Part shown: piece by piece, positions 1 to 7,452 of the stretch
Numbering within the stretch: position 1 is the first letter of the stretch
How the letters are laid out: each line of letters begins with the position of its first letter
Assembly (NCBI GenBank): GCA_964448115.1
Contig: CAYUVA010000050.1
Location: forward strand, 1-28,428
Reading direction: 5' to 3'
Length of the DNA stretch: 28,428 bases
From: CAYUVA01 sp964448115 [NCBI: uncultured bacterium]
GTDB taxonomy: Bacteria; CAYUVA01
Translations under genes and position numbers: made by a program
The notes under the pieces: generated by a model
The model's input: the letters and a program-made list of their open reading frames with translations, nothing else
What the model was told of the DNA's origin: nothing
Databases searched by the model: none

Positions 1-542
1 AAGACACCACCCCCGCCGGAAGTGGAGGTATTGTTGCAATTGGAGATCTCTACCTGGTGGATGAAGGGGGATGCCTGATCGCAGTGAATACCGACCTGTG
101 CATACTCGATTAGCGCGTATTCAACGATACAGCCGCTGATGTACTCGCCTTGCTCATCGAAGAATGCGTCTATTGCCTGGTTCTCGAACTTGATGCGCTT
201 CCAGTCATTAGGTTGGGGAGAAGGCTGACTTGAGGTTAAGAGCACCGGGTCTTCAGCCGTGCCCCTGATCTTGAGGGTGCCGCTTTGCACGAACAGCCCC
301 ACGCCAGCAGCGAACTTGATGGTAACCCCAGGCATGACATTGATAGTCCCACCGCTTATTATGTTTATATCCTCGGTAGCGAGGTAATATGTCGAGTTCA
401 TATCCCAGGTGGTTACACCGCTGTAATCTCCACCTATCTCGATGGGATCCTTTGCCCAAAGCGCCTGCGAGTGTAAATCTGGCACCATGCATAATGATAT
501 CCAGAGTAGTATCAATATGATAACCGTCTGTTTTACTCCCAT
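1..542 (-). CDS. Secreted right-handed beta-helix protein, C-terminus beyond window
   Basis: The reading frame is open from the ATG at 542 to the window edge, about 180 codons. The start is supported by an AAGGAG-like site just upstream. The N-terminus has a hydrophobic stretch (VIILILLWISLCMV), consistent with a signal peptide. The following sequence has short strands with recurring patterns such as INVMPGVTIKF, LKIRGTAEDPVLL and VEISNCNNT. These are typical of right-handed parallel beta-helix surface proteins, where 'W..I.F' and 'I..C.VEYA.IEYA' rungs repeat. The protein is probably exported to the cell surface or periplasm. No catalytic residues can be assigned from this fragment. It is transcribed divergently from the gene at 805. 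Whether it ends in the same C-terminal domain as the propeller and subtilase proteins further right cannot be seen. Confidence 0.75.
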   Translation of the reverse strand, partial: MGVKQTVIILILLWISLCMVPDLHSQALWAKDPIEIGGDYSGVTTWDMNSTYYLATEDINIISGGTINVMPGVTIKFAAGVGLFVQSGTLKIRGTAEDPVLLTSSQPSPQPNDWKRIKFENQAIDAFFDEQGEYISGCIVEYALIEYAQVGIHCDQASPFIHQVEISNCNNTSTSGGGGV

Positions 543-804
543 GGCTGCTCCTTTATCTTTTCCATTGCATTAAATACTAGCTAATTATCAATAAAGGATC
601 AAAGGTTGATTAAAAAAAGGAAAACTTGGACTCAAGTGGCATATCCGTGCTTGTTTTCCATATCTAAAAACCAGGATAAATCAATTACAGAAGTAATCGG
701 TAAGAACCTATAAAACTGATATCTTGAAGTAATTGACCGGGTGTATTAAGATCTGGTGATGTACCGTGTTGTGGAAAAATACTAAAAGAAAAGGAGTATA
801 ACTT

Positions 805-1563
805 ATGAGAAGGTTGATCATCCATGTAGCGGTCATCGCTATATTCGCAATTCTAGTCGGTGCTGCTCATGCCGAGGTCAAGGCGATCAAGATGAAGGTC
901 GGCTGGGAGACCATCATGGACAAAAAAGTGCTCGGACAACGAGAGAGCATCGCCTATATTGCAAAGGATATGGCTGTCCTTGAGGATGAAAACGGCATGG
1001 TTAAAAACATCATTCGCAGCGATGAAAAGAAGATGTATCGCCTTAACATGAACGATAAGACCTACCGCGAGCTGCCCTATCGGGATATGGCTCAAAGCCC
1101 CAAAGCGAAGAGAAGATTCATAGTTACCCAAGACAAAGAGACAAAAAAGATCGGTCAGTATAACGCAAAGAAATATACCCTTAAACCGGCTTCGGACATA
1201 GAGACCTTCTATGTGGAGTTCTGGGTTACAGACAAGATCAAGCTCCCCTTTGGAGTGGAGAATATATTGCTTGCCAATATGAGCCTGCGCCATTTCCAGG
1301 ACTACCTGCTCCAGGACATGAAAGGCGCCTTCCCTTTGGAGATAAGAACCGTCTCCAAGATAAGGCACGATGTGATTCGAGTACACCGCTTCTATGACAT
1401 CGAGCAGATCGAGATCGAACCCGCAATCTTCGAGATACCTAAAGACTTCACCAAAAAAGAGATACCCAGGGTAGATAAAGTTATGGGCAAGGATGTCAAG
1501 GAGATGATGAACCAGCCCAAGGCACCCGAATCCGAACAGCCGGCGGCAGCCAAAGAGAAATAG
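805..1563 (+). CDS. Secreted DUF4412/LolA-like periplasmic protein
   Basis: This is a 252-residue protein with a clear signal peptide: basic MRR, a hydrophobic core to about residue 20, and a likely cut after AHA. The body has a series of beta strands with the pattern seen in DUF4412/LolA-like proteins: an early segment ending in NIIRSDEKKMYRLNM, then IGQYNAKKYTLKP and FYVEFWVTDKIKLPFG, and a late segment ending IFEIPKDF. Such proteins form an open half-barrel in the periplasm or at the outer membrane and often bind lipids or hydrophobic ligands. The exact role is unknown. The tail after about residue 225 is charged and Ala/Pro/Lys rich. A good ribosome site (AAGGAG, about 9 nt before ATG) supports the start. 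acpS follows after 19 nt, so the two are probably co-transcribed. The family assignment is by pattern and moderate. Confidence 0.7.
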   Translation: MRRLIIHVAVIAIFAILVGAAHAEVKAIKMKVGWETIMDKKVLGQRESIAYIAKDMAVLEDENGMVKNIIRSDEKKMYRLNMNDKTYRELPYRDMAQSPKAKRRFIVTQDKETKKIGQYNAKKYTLKPASDIETFYVEFWVTDKIKLPFGVENILLANMSLRHFQDYLLQDMKGAFPLEIRTVSKIRHDVIRVHRFYDIEQIEIEPAIFEIPKDFTKKEIPRVDKVMGKDVKEMMNQPKAPESEQPAAAKEK

Positions 1564-1582
1564 GCTTTCGCTGGGGAATAAA

Positions 1583-1960
1583 ATGACCCCCTGCATCGGT
1601 TGCGATCTTATCGAGGTGGATAGGATGCGGCGCGTGGCTATCGAAAATCCACGCGTCCTGGAGAGGATCTTTACGCCAAGAGAGCTGGCATATTGCCGGG
1701 GCAGGAGAAGATATGAAAGCCTTGCCGGGCGATTCTGCATCAAGGAGGCGGTGATGAAGCTGCTCGGACACGGCTTCGGAAGGATATCGTATCTCGACAT
1801 AGAAACCTGCAACGATGATCAAGGAGCACCTTTTGTCTCCCTTCATTCCTCAGCAGCAGATCATGCAAAAGAGCGCGGCATAGATGATATCGCAATATCG
1901 ATAAGCCATAGCGCAGCAATGGCAATGGCAGTGGCTGTAGCCGTAAGGGGTAAGGCGTGA
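1583..1960 (+). CDS. acpS: Holo-[acyl-carrier-protein] synthase
   Basis: The 125-residue product has the usual AcpS length and both signatures. N-terminal GCDLIEVDRM carries the metal-binding Asp (D8). FTPRELAYC and LAGRFCIKEAVMKLLG carry the catalytic/metal Glu (E55) and the KEA core. The C-terminal ISISHSAAMAMAVAVA is the family's SISH motif. The enzyme moves 4'-phosphopantetheine from CoA to the serine of apo-acyl carrier protein in the cytoplasm, activating it for fatty-acid synthesis. A GGGG-containing stretch lies about 6 nt before the ATG. The gene follows the DUF4412-like gene closely and precedes ahbA by about 60 nt containing a CGCAAAG-type repeat. Confidence 0.95.
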   Translation: MTPCIGCDLIEVDRMRRVAIENPRVLERIFTPRELAYCRGRRRYESLAGRFCIKEAVMKLLGHGFGRISYLDIETCNDDQGAPFVSLHSSAADHAKERGIDDIAISISHSAAMAMAVAVAVRGKA

Positions 1961-2019
1961 GGGGCTTTTAACCGCAAAGCATGTCCCCGCCAAGGCTGGG
2001 GAATACTAAGGCGCAAAGA
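1961..2019 (+). repeat. CGCAAAG-type dispersed repeat copy between acpS and ahbA
   Basis: The gap holds two CGCAAAG units (1973-1979 and 2012-2018). Between them is a small inverted repeat, TCCCC (1984-1988) with GGGGA (1998-2002). The leading TTTTAACCGCAAAG is the same kind of sequence found at 5728-5789 and 7258-7376. The second unit ends directly at the ahbA start codon, so the repeat forms the 5' leader of that gene. Confidence 0.6.
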
Positions 2020-2481
2020 ATGGATGCAATTGATCGAAGGCTGCTGGATATCCTGCAGCATGAATTTCCGCTGGTCAGCCGCCCTTATCAACGCATTGGT
2101 GAACAGGTCGGCATCAGCGAGCAAGAAACCATCGACCGCATAAAAAGCCTTTTCGAGCGCAACCTGGTGCGAAAACTCGGAGCATTCATCGCACCGTTCA
2201 AGATCGGCTACAAGAGCACCCTTATCGCCATGAGAGTCCCTGAAGAGAGCATCGATGATCTTCCCGAATTCTTCGAGAATCTGCGCGGGATTACCCATGT
2301 TTATCAGCGAGACCATAGGTTTAATGTCTGGTTTACCTTCATATATAAGAGTGAAAGCCAGCTTCATAGGCTCTTGGATTCAATAGAGAAAGAATTCGGC
2401 ATCTCTGATATACTGAACCTCCCTCAATTGAACCGCTTCAAGGTCGATGCCAGGTTCGATATACAGAATAATGATGATTAG
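2020..2481 (+). CDS. ahbA: Siroheme decarboxylase subunit AhbA (Lrp/AsnC-like)
   Basis: I place the start at the ATG at 2020 (MDAIDRRLLDIL), because the reading frame before it (from 1981) is repeat DNA and would add 13 residues foreign to the family. The 153-residue product has an N-terminal winged helix of Lrp/AsnC type (residues 1-60) and a ferredoxin-like alpha/beta domain. It carries the AhbA pattern VRKLGAFIAPFKIGYKSTL and ITHVYQRDHRFNVWFTFIY. AhbA pairs with AhbB to remove the C12 and C18 acetate carboxyls of siroheme, giving 12,18-didecarboxysiroheme in the alternative heme (or heme d1) pathway. The partner ahbB overlaps its 3' end. A purely regulatory Lrp role is the alternative, but the pair and motifs favour the enzyme. 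Confidence 0.87.
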   Translation: MDAIDRRLLDILQHEFPLVSRPYQRIGEQVGISEQETIDRIKSLFERNLVRKLGAFIAPFKIGYKSTLIAMRVPEESIDDLPEFFENLRGITHVYQRDHRFNVWFTFIYKSESQLHRLLDSIEKEFGISDILNLPQLNRFKVDARFDIQNNDD

Positions 2482-2956
2482 AGAAATGAACCAAGTCAAC
2501 GATCTACAATTAGAAATCCTTAGGCAGGTGCATGATAACATACCTTTATGTCCCAAGCCCTTCGAGGCGATCGCTCGAAAACTAGGCATTGATGAACAAA
2601 AAGTGCTCGATGAGCTTGCTAAGATGCTTCAAGATGGGATCATACGCAGGTTTGGCGCGGTGATCAGGCACTACAATGTCGGCTATTCGACCAATGCAAT
2701 GGTGGTCTGGGATGTGCCTGATGACAAGGTTGCTAAGATAGGAAACCGCCTTAAGGGCTACAAGCGCATCACCCACTGCTACCAGAGGGTGAGCACCCCC
2801 GAATTCCCCTACTCGCTTTATACGATGATTCATGCGAACGATGAAAGGGAGCTTGCAGCGTTTATTGAAAAACTAAAAGGGATCATCGGCGACCACCCCC
2901 ATTTCATCCTGCGAACGGTGAGGGAGCTTAAAAAATCGAGCTTCCAGGTTTACTAG
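2471..2956 (+). CDS. ahbB: Siroheme decarboxylase subunit AhbB
   Basis: The second Lrp-like paralog has a winged helix followed by the AhbB signature IRRFGAVIRHYNVGYSTNAM, then VVWDVP, and ITHCYQRVSTPEFPYSLYTM. In the family the equivalent of the last segment ends in a P-Y-N-L-Y-T-M-I-H-like stretch. With AhbA it forms the siroheme decarboxylase heterodimer in the cytoplasm. Candidate starts are ATG at 2471, 2474 or 2486. All overlap or abut the ahbA stop (2479-2481), so translation is probably coupled. I chose 2471 without strong ribosome-site evidence; 2486 (MNQVNDLQLEIL) gives the N-terminus most like AhbA. No other heme gene lies in this operon; cobA-hemD is about 11 kb away on the other strand. 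Confidence 0.87.
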   Translation: MMIREMNQVNDLQLEILRQVHDNIPLCPKPFEAIARKLGIDEQKVLDELAKMLQDGIIRRFGAVIRHYNVGYSTNAMVVWDVPDDKVAKIGNRLKGYKRITHCYQRVSTPEFPYSLYTMIHANDERELAAFIEKLKGIIGDHPHFILRTVRELKKSSFQVY

Positions 2957-3005
2957 CGGCGAGCAATTATATATACTTAACTTGACTTGGAATCAGGAGG
3001 ATTCG

Positions 3006-3311
3006 TTGAATAAGGATACTGGAAAGCTCACCAGGAAGATGATCTCACAGGCGCTCTATGAAAAACACGGTGGCTTCACTCGTGAAGAAGCCCATCGGGT
3101 TACCAACCTCGTGCTTGAATTGATCGCAGATGAGCTTATATCGGGAAACGAGGTCAGGCTGGTGAACTTCGGCGTCTTCAAGGTCTTTGAGAACAAACCG
3201 AGAGTTATTGTGCACCCGGCTAGTGGAGAAATTGTGCCACTGAAAAGGAGGCTGACGGTCAGATTTACTCCCAGTCAAACATTACTAAAGAAAATAAATC
3301 GAAAACCATGA
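3006..3311 (+). CDS. HU/IHF-family DNA-bending protein (IHF alpha-like)
   Basis: The start is the TTG at 3006, set by a near-perfect AGGAGG at 2995-3000 with five bases between. An upstream TTG at 2982 would add eight residues and has no such site. The product is 101 residues, the usual IHF length. The HU/IHF fold is visible: N-terminal helices (LTRKMISQALYEKHGG), then LVNFGVFKVFENKPRVIVHP and the ASGEIVPLKRRLTVRF beta-arm. The proline that kinks bound DNA is retained in HPASGE (family NPxTGE). It sits next to a MerR gene with a 4-base ATGA overlap, an arrangement common for ihfA-type genes. Likely roles are nucleoid structure and architectural help at promoters. Alpha versus beta subunit cannot be settled from sequence alone. 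Confidence 0.9.
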   Translation: MNKDTGKLTRKMISQALYEKHGGFTREEAHRVTNLVLELIADELISGNEVRLVNFGVFKVFENKPRVIVHPASGEIVPLKRRLTVRFTPSQTLLKKINRKP

Positions 3312-3667
3312 CCGAGATACCAGACAAGCTATATTTTAAGATCGGCGAGGTCTGTAAAATACTTGGTGTAAAGCCGCATACCCTGCGCTTCTGGGAGCAT
3401 GAAATCGAGGCAATCAAGCCGAAAAAGAGCCAGGCAGGGCATCGGCTTTACTCCAGGGAGGAACTCCAGAAGTTGATCAAAATAAAACAGCTCCGATACG
3501 AGAAGAAGCTACAGGTAAGCGGAGTGAACCAACAGCTCATGCAAGAGAAAAAAGGTAGAATAAATGTTGAGGCGGTCGATGATGCACCGATTATTAGCGA
3601 TGAGACAAAAGCAAAACTAAGGGACATCCGCAATCGACTACTTGAAATTGCAAAGAAGTTGAAGTAA
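3308..3667 (+). CDS. MerR-family transcriptional regulator
   Basis: The 119-residue protein has an N-terminal MerR winged helix-turn-helix: YFKIGEVCKILGVKPHTLRF, then WEHEI and GHRLYSREELQKLIKIKQL. A short helical linker and a charged helix (residues about 95-119) follow. There is no Cys-rich metal site or ligand domain, so the signal it senses is unknown. It overlaps the IHF-type gene by ATGA (3308-3311), so both proteins are made from one message. A hairpin and tRNA-Pro follow directly. This short MerR type next to ihfA is widespread; its targets are not visible here. Confidence 0.88.
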   Translation: MTEIPDKLYFKIGEVCKILGVKPHTLRFWEHEIEAIKPKKSQAGHRLYSREELQKLIKIKQLRYEKKLQVSGVNQQLMQEKKGRINVEAVDDAPIISDETKAKLRDIRNRLLEIAKKLK

Positions 3668-3695
3668 TATTAACCTGTTGAGGCAAGGGATCCTA

Positions 3696-3741
3696 GGGGC
3701 TCTTCCGGTAAGATCGGGAAAAGCCCCAAGTCTTGTATTTT
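3696..3741 (+). terminator. Hairpin, probable terminator of the ihf-merR message
   Basis: GGGGCTCTTCC (3696-3706) can pair with GGAAAAGCCCC (3717-3727) in 10 of 11 positions around a loop of about 10 nt. It is followed by a T-rich but interrupted stretch (TCTTGTATTTT, 3731-3741). It lies after the merR stop and just before tRNA-Pro. The weak T-run leaves open a processing role instead. Confidence 0.5.
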
Positions 3742-3815
3742 CGGGGCGTGGCGCAGTCTGGAAGCGCACTCGGATGGGGTCCGAGTGGTCGCTGGTTCGA
3801 ATCCAGTCGCCCCGA
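3742..3815 (+). tRNA. tRNA-Pro (anticodon GGG)
   Basis: A full cloverleaf can be drawn. The acceptor stem is CGGGGCG with CGCCCCG plus discriminator A (3815). The D-loop contains GGCGCAGTCTGGAAGCGC. The anticodon stem is CTCGG/CCGAG with loop ATGGGGT, giving anticodon GGG. The T-arm carries GGTTCGAATCC. The C at position 1 and the anticodon identify proline. CCA is not encoded. Positions 32 and 38 (A and T) could pair. Six T follow at 3817-3822, and the converging glycan operon ends at 3821. Confidence 0.95.
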
Positions 3816-3820
3816 CTTTT

Positions 3821-4951
3821 TTATGTAACCATCCCCTCAAGAATCGCTAGCGTCTCTTTTGCGCAGCGATGCCAGCTAAAAGCCTTTGCTCGAAGCAGGC
3901 TCTTGCCCTCCAGTTCGCCCCTCAGATCGGCATTGGTGGACAGCTCGTACAACCTATCAGCCATATCATCAGGGGATGTGGGATCGAAATAGAGCGCAGC
4001 GTCTCCGAGCACCTCCGGCAGCGAGCTGCGATCGCTGGCTGCAACAGCCTTGCCACAAGCCATAGCCTCCAACGGCGGCAAGCCGAAACCCTCGTAGAAC
4101 GATGGAAACACGAAGAACAATGCGCCGTTGTGCAGGGCGATGAGATCCGATCGCGAAACATATCCGGTCATAAGTATATGCTCCTTCAAGCCAGAGTCGT
4201 AGATCTGCTTGACCAATCCCTCCATCATCCAGCCGAGCTTGCCAGCCAGAACCAGCCGAATTGATGCCTTGCATCGAACGCGCAGGATATCGTAAGCCTT
4301 GACCAGGTTCTCTATATTCTTGCGCGGCTCCATGTTGGTCGCACAGAGGATATAATCACCGCTTACTTCGTACTTTTCGAGCACCGGCTTCACTATCTCT
4401 TCGGGAAGCTGCCTGAAGTCATCGCTGATGGCTAGATGCACGGCATGTACCCGTTGGGGCTTTATGTTGAAGCGCTGCAATATTTCGCCTCGTATGAACT
4501 CCGAGTCGGTGATGATAGCCTTTGCCTTGGCGATGGAGAGCCTGGTTATTAGGCGCATGTAGCTGTTGTACCTGATGGTGTTGGTTCTCGGCTTCAAGTA
4601 GTGCGCCAGGTCGTGGATGGTAACCGCCATGCCGTGCCTGGCGCGGTCGATGATCGGCAGGTGGTAAGCTGGGTCGAGGAAGCAGTCCACACCCTGCCTT
4701 GACAGGATTCCAGGTAATTTAAGATTCTTCCAGGGATCTGAGCGTAGGTGCTCCTCAATATCATGCTTGACCTCGATTATCTCGAAATTATCTCCGATAG
4801 AGGCTAGATGCTTTATCCCCTGCGGATTGATAAAAAGCAGGTATTCATTGCTGGCATCGATCTTAGCCAGTCCTTTGACCAGGTTCAGCGTGTATGAGCC
4901 AAGTCCGGCAAATTCGCCGCTTATTCGCCTGCAATCGATGGCTATCTTCAT
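3821..4951 (-). CDS. Glycosyltransferase family 4 (GT-B fold)
   Basis: The 376-residue cytoplasmic GT-B enzyme is the last gene of the minus-strand glycan cluster. The start ATG at 4951 overlaps the stop of the upstream GT2 (ATGA) and gives MKIAIDCRRISGEFAGLGSY, the expected N-terminal domain opening with its glycine-rich loop. The C-terminal domain carries GDYILCATNMEPRKNIENLV and the retaining E(x7)E motif in YEGFGLPPLEAMACG (E287, E295). GT4 enzymes move a sugar from a nucleotide sugar, often mannose, to a growing lipid-linked or protein-linked glycan. Donor and acceptor cannot be read from sequence. Its 3' end converges on tRNA-Pro with only five bases between. Confidence 0.92.
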   Translation of the reverse strand: MKIAIDCRRISGEFAGLGSYTLNLVKGLAKIDASNEYLLFINPQGIKHLASIGDNFEIIEVKHDIEEHLRSDPWKNLKLPGILSRQGVDCFLDPAYHLPIIDRARHGMAVTIHDLAHYLKPRTNTIRYNSYMRLITRLSIAKAKAIITDSEFIRGEILQRFNIKPQRVHAVHLAISDDFRQLPEEIVKPVLEKYEVSGDYILCATNMEPRKNIENLVKAYDILRVRCKASIRLVLAGKLGWMMEGLVKQIYDSGLKEHILMTGYVSRSDLIALHNGALFFVFPSFYEGFGLPPLEAMACGKAVAASDRSSLPEVLGDAALYFDPTSPDDMADRLYELSTNADLRGELEGKSLLRAKAFSWHRCAKETLAILEGMVT

Positions 4952-5658
4952 TCCAGCATCTCCCTTCTGAAGCGCATCTTGAACAGGTAGGTAATGTTTA
5001 TCCATCCATCCTTCCATAATGAGAGCTTGCTCTTACCGATACGCTCTATGTACTTGAACTGTATGGGCACCTCGCGGGCGGCGATGTTGGGGTGGCGGAA
5101 GGCTTTTATCTTGAACTCCTCGGAGAAGGGCATCCCCTCGCTCTTTACCTCGATAAGGTCGAGTATCTTGCGCCTGAAGATCCACATGCCGGACTGCGAG
5201 TCGCGAAGCCTTACGAAAAACAGCATCCATACCAGTATGGTCAGCCCGATGTTGCCGAAGTAGCGCAGCAAGTTCTCCTTTGACTTGGAAAAGTCGATCG
5301 GAAGCCGAGCAGCGGAGATGAAGTCGAGCTTATCATCGTAAAGCACATCGAGCAGGTAATTTATGGCGATGCGCGGGTATGTGCCATCGCCGTCCATGGT
5401 AACGATCACATCGCCAGTGGCGGCTGCGAAGCCAGCCTTGTAGGCTGCACCATAGCCCTGCTTGCGCTCGGTGATAACCCTTGCTCCCATCTCGGATGCA
5501 ACTTGTGCGGTATTGTCGGTCGAGTTGTTATCGACCACGATTATCTCGTCGATGCTGTCCGGGATGGTTGACAGGGTAACCTGTATCCCTTTCTCCTCGT
5601 TATAGCAGGGTATGACCAGCGATATTTTCCCTAGCTTATGCACCTGGTACTGATCCAA
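4948..5658 (-). CDS. Glycosyltransferase family 2, polyprenyl-phosphate sugar synthase type
   Basis: The 236-residue GT-A protein has N-terminal SLVIPCYNEEKGI and IIVVDNNSTDNTAQVA, and the metal-binding DGDGTYP at residues 89-95. The C-terminal part has LRDSQSGMWIFRR and a KDGWINITYLFKMRF tail without clear membrane spans. This resembles DPM1-like enzymes that make dolichyl- or undecaprenyl-phosphate sugars, the donors for GT-C membrane transferases. The GT39-like protein of this cluster would be a logical user. The start is TTG at 5658; a GTG at 5643 is possible. Its stop overlaps the next gene by ATGA. A 173-base gap holding repeats separates it from the upstream radical SAM gene. Confidence 0.9.
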   Translation of the reverse strand: MDQYQVHKLGKISLVIPCYNEEKGIQVTLSTIPDSIDEIIVVDNNSTDNTAQVASEMGARVITERKQGYGAAYKAGFAAATGDVIVTMDGDGTYPRIAINYLLDVLYDDKLDFISAARLPIDFSKSKENLLRYFGNIGLTILVWMLFFVRLRDSQSGMWIFRRKILDLIEVKSEGMPFSEEFKIKAFRHPNIAAREVPIQFKYIERIGKSKLSLWKDGWINITYLFKMRFRREMLE

Positions 5659-5694
5659 TTCTCAATTCTTATATCATTCCCATTTCTAATGCAA

Positions 5695-5790
5695 GAAATA
5701 CCATGATACCGTGATAATGTGATAGAGTTTTTTAACCACAATGCCACAAAGGCACCAAGAAAGATTCCTTTCCTTGCGTCTTTGCGTGAT
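5695..5790. repeat. Composite short-repeat cluster (GTGATA and CGCAAAG types)
   Basis: The first half (5697-5726) has imperfect GTGATA units (ATGATACCGTGATAATGTGA). The second half has TTTTAACCACAATGCCACAA followed by AGGCACCAAG (5728-5759), then the inverted CGCAAAG type as TTGCGTCTTTGCGTGA (5774-5789). A related cluster in the other order lies at 7258-7448, across the radical SAM gene. Confidence 0.65.
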
Positions 5791-5831
5791 CTTCCTTCCT
5801 TTCCTCCTTCAAGCCTCACGCATCAAGCCTA

Positions 5832-7247
5832 TCATATCCAGGTCAAAAAGTCCTTGAACATGCTGGCGACCAGTGATATGTCCCTCGCCGACCTGATGCG
5901 CTTGAGCGTCTTGTAGAACATACGCGGTCGGAAATAAAATCGCCTGTATAGCTTGCTTCGAAGCTCCATTATGCGTTCGGAGCTGAGCTGCTCGGTCTCG
6001 AAGACCGAGAAGTTCTGCTCGTAGAATGTCCAGTCGCGGTTGTTGATCAGACCACCTTCTCTGGCAGTCTCGTAAAGCTCGGAGCCGGGGAATGGCACCG
6101 CGCAGTAGAACTGGGCGAAGTCGAGGTCAAGCTCGATAGCAAACCGCAGCGTCTGCCAGATCTCCTGCTCGGTCTCCCCTGGGTAGCCGATCACGCAGTG
6201 CCCGGTTACCTCCAAGCCGGCTTGCTTGGTCCATTTCACCGCCTGCCGTGCATCATCCAAGGTGGTCTTCTTGTTCATCAGCTCCAGCACCCGCTGGCTC
6301 CCGCTCTCGATGCCGTACCCGACCATCCAGCAGCCAGCCTGTTTGAATTTGCCGAGCATCCTCGGATTCACATTATCGACCCGGCTGTTGCAGACCCAAT
6401 GAACATCGAGCTTGCGAGCGATAATCTCATCGGCGACCGCCTCGGCGAAGCGCTGGTTTATGGTGAAACTCTCCGACCAGAACAAAAAGTGGTTGATATT
6501 AAAGCTCCTTATCGCCCACTCCATCTCATCGGCGATGCTTGACGGGCTGCGCAGGTTCAGCTTGTGTCCATAATATGTCGTATCAGCGCAGAAGTTGCAC
6601 CTGTAGGGGCATCCCCTGCCGGTGGCGATGAGAAGAAACCTCTTGCCCAAAAATGGCATGATGTACTTGTCGTGCTCGATCAGGTCATAGGCGGGAAAGG
6701 GGAGGTCATCGAGGTTGCGCAGCGGCTCTCGCGGCGGGTTGTGCATTGGCTTGCCGTTTTGCAGGTAGCTGATCCCCTTGATGTTGGCGATCGGCTTGTT
6801 ATGCTCAATAGCCTCGGCAAGCTCCAGCGCGGTCATCTCCGGCTCCCCGCGGATTAGATAATCGATGCTGCCATCCATGCTCAACACATCTTCGGGGAGC
6901 GCGGTTACATGGATGCCGATAAAGGCGGTCTTGATGTCGGGGAGCGCCTCCTTGAGAACCCGGTTGGTCTTGATGTCGCTAGCAATAGATGGGGTTGCTG
7001 TGTTGATTATGGCAAGATCAGGCTTGAATTCGAGTGCCTTGCTTTTTAGCATCTCGAAATCGATCTCCTCAACGATACAATCTGATAGCGCGACCTGGTG
7101 CCCCGCCTTTCGCAGCACCGATGCGCAGTATGCTAGCGAGACCGGCGTCCAGACCGCAGTCCAGGCGCCCTTGCGCTGCATACAGCGCCCCTCGCGCACG
7201 ATCTTGACCCCCTCATAGGCGGGGGGATTTATCATGTAAACTCTCAT
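5832..7247 (-). CDS. B12-binding-domain radical SAM protein
   Basis: The 471-residue protein has a Rossmann-like N-terminal domain of the cobalamin-binding type (residues 1-150: PVSLAYCASVLRKAGH, LIRGEPEMTALELAEAI). This is followed by a radical SAM barrel with the iron-sulfur motif GRGCPYRCNFC (C213, C217, C220). Later motifs include YGIESGSQRVLELMNKKT and GHCVIGYPGETEQEIWQTL, both typical of the BchE-like class. The C-terminal helical part, ending near FKDFLTWI, is usual for this family. Members methylate or rearrange unreactive carbons; within glycan clusters the substrate is often a lipid or sugar and is unknown here. The N-terminal domain lacks an obvious DxHxxG cobalamin motif, which is common in the class. 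Repeat clusters flank the gene on both sides. Confidence 0.92.
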   Translation of the reverse strand: MRVYMINPPAYEGVKIVREGRCMQRKGAWTAVWTPVSLAYCASVLRKAGHQVALSDCIVEEIDFEMLKSKALEFKPDLAIINTATPSIASDIKTNRVLKEALPDIKTAFIGIHVTALPEDVLSMDGSIDYLIRGEPEMTALELAEAIEHNKPIANIKGISYLQNGKPMHNPPREPLRNLDDLPFPAYDLIEHDKYIMPFLGKRFLLIATGRGCPYRCNFCADTTYYGHKLNLRSPSSIADEMEWAIRSFNINHFLFWSESFTINQRFAEAVADEIIARKLDVHWVCNSRVDNVNPRMLGKFKQAGCWMVGYGIESGSQRVLELMNKKTTLDDARQAVKWTKQAGLEVTGHCVIGYPGETEQEIWQTLRFAIELDLDFAQFYCAVPFPGSELYETAREGGLINNRDWTFYEQNFSVFETEQLSSERIMELRSKLYRRFYFRPRMFYKTLKRIRSARDISLVASMFKDFLTWI

Positions 7248-7257
7248 GGCAAGGCAG

Positions 7258-7448
7258 ATTCAATGTCATCACGCAAGGACGCAAGGAAAAAGGTTTCACG
7301 CAAAGACGCAAAGACGCAAAGGATGCAAGAGAAAGAGGTCTCACGCAAAGACGCAAGGACACAAAGTACGCAAAGATTTTCAGATGTCGAATAAGTCATA
7401 TCCAACAGTATCCTTTTCGTATCACGATATCACGGTACCACGATACCA
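7258..7448. repeat. CGCAAAGA-type repeat array plus TATCACG repeats
   Basis: From 7267 to 7376 a degenerate array of ACGCAAAG/ACGCAAGG units occurs (for example CACGCAAAGACGCAAAGACG) in about three blocks, separated by short A/G-rich spacers. From 7420 to 7448 follow TATCACGATATCACGGTACC units. It fills the 205-base gap between the GT2 at 7453 and the radical SAM gene. A reading frame here translates to HAKTQRR-like peptides, but nothing suggests a protein. Confidence 0.8.
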
Positions 7449-7452
7449 CCTT

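Noticed and set aside
640-660. Sigma-54 promoter candidate TGGCATATCCGTGCTTG
   Set aside because: The spacing between the GG and GC elements is one base short of the consensus.
853-1812. Long antisense reading frame (319 codons, minus strand)
   Set aside because: It runs opposite the DUF4412-like gene and acpS, which both have ribosome sites and family motifs. Its protein has no recognisable domain.
7258-7448. CRISPR-like array
   Set aside because: Units are short, degenerate and nearly back to back, without unique spacers of constant length, and no cas genes are present.
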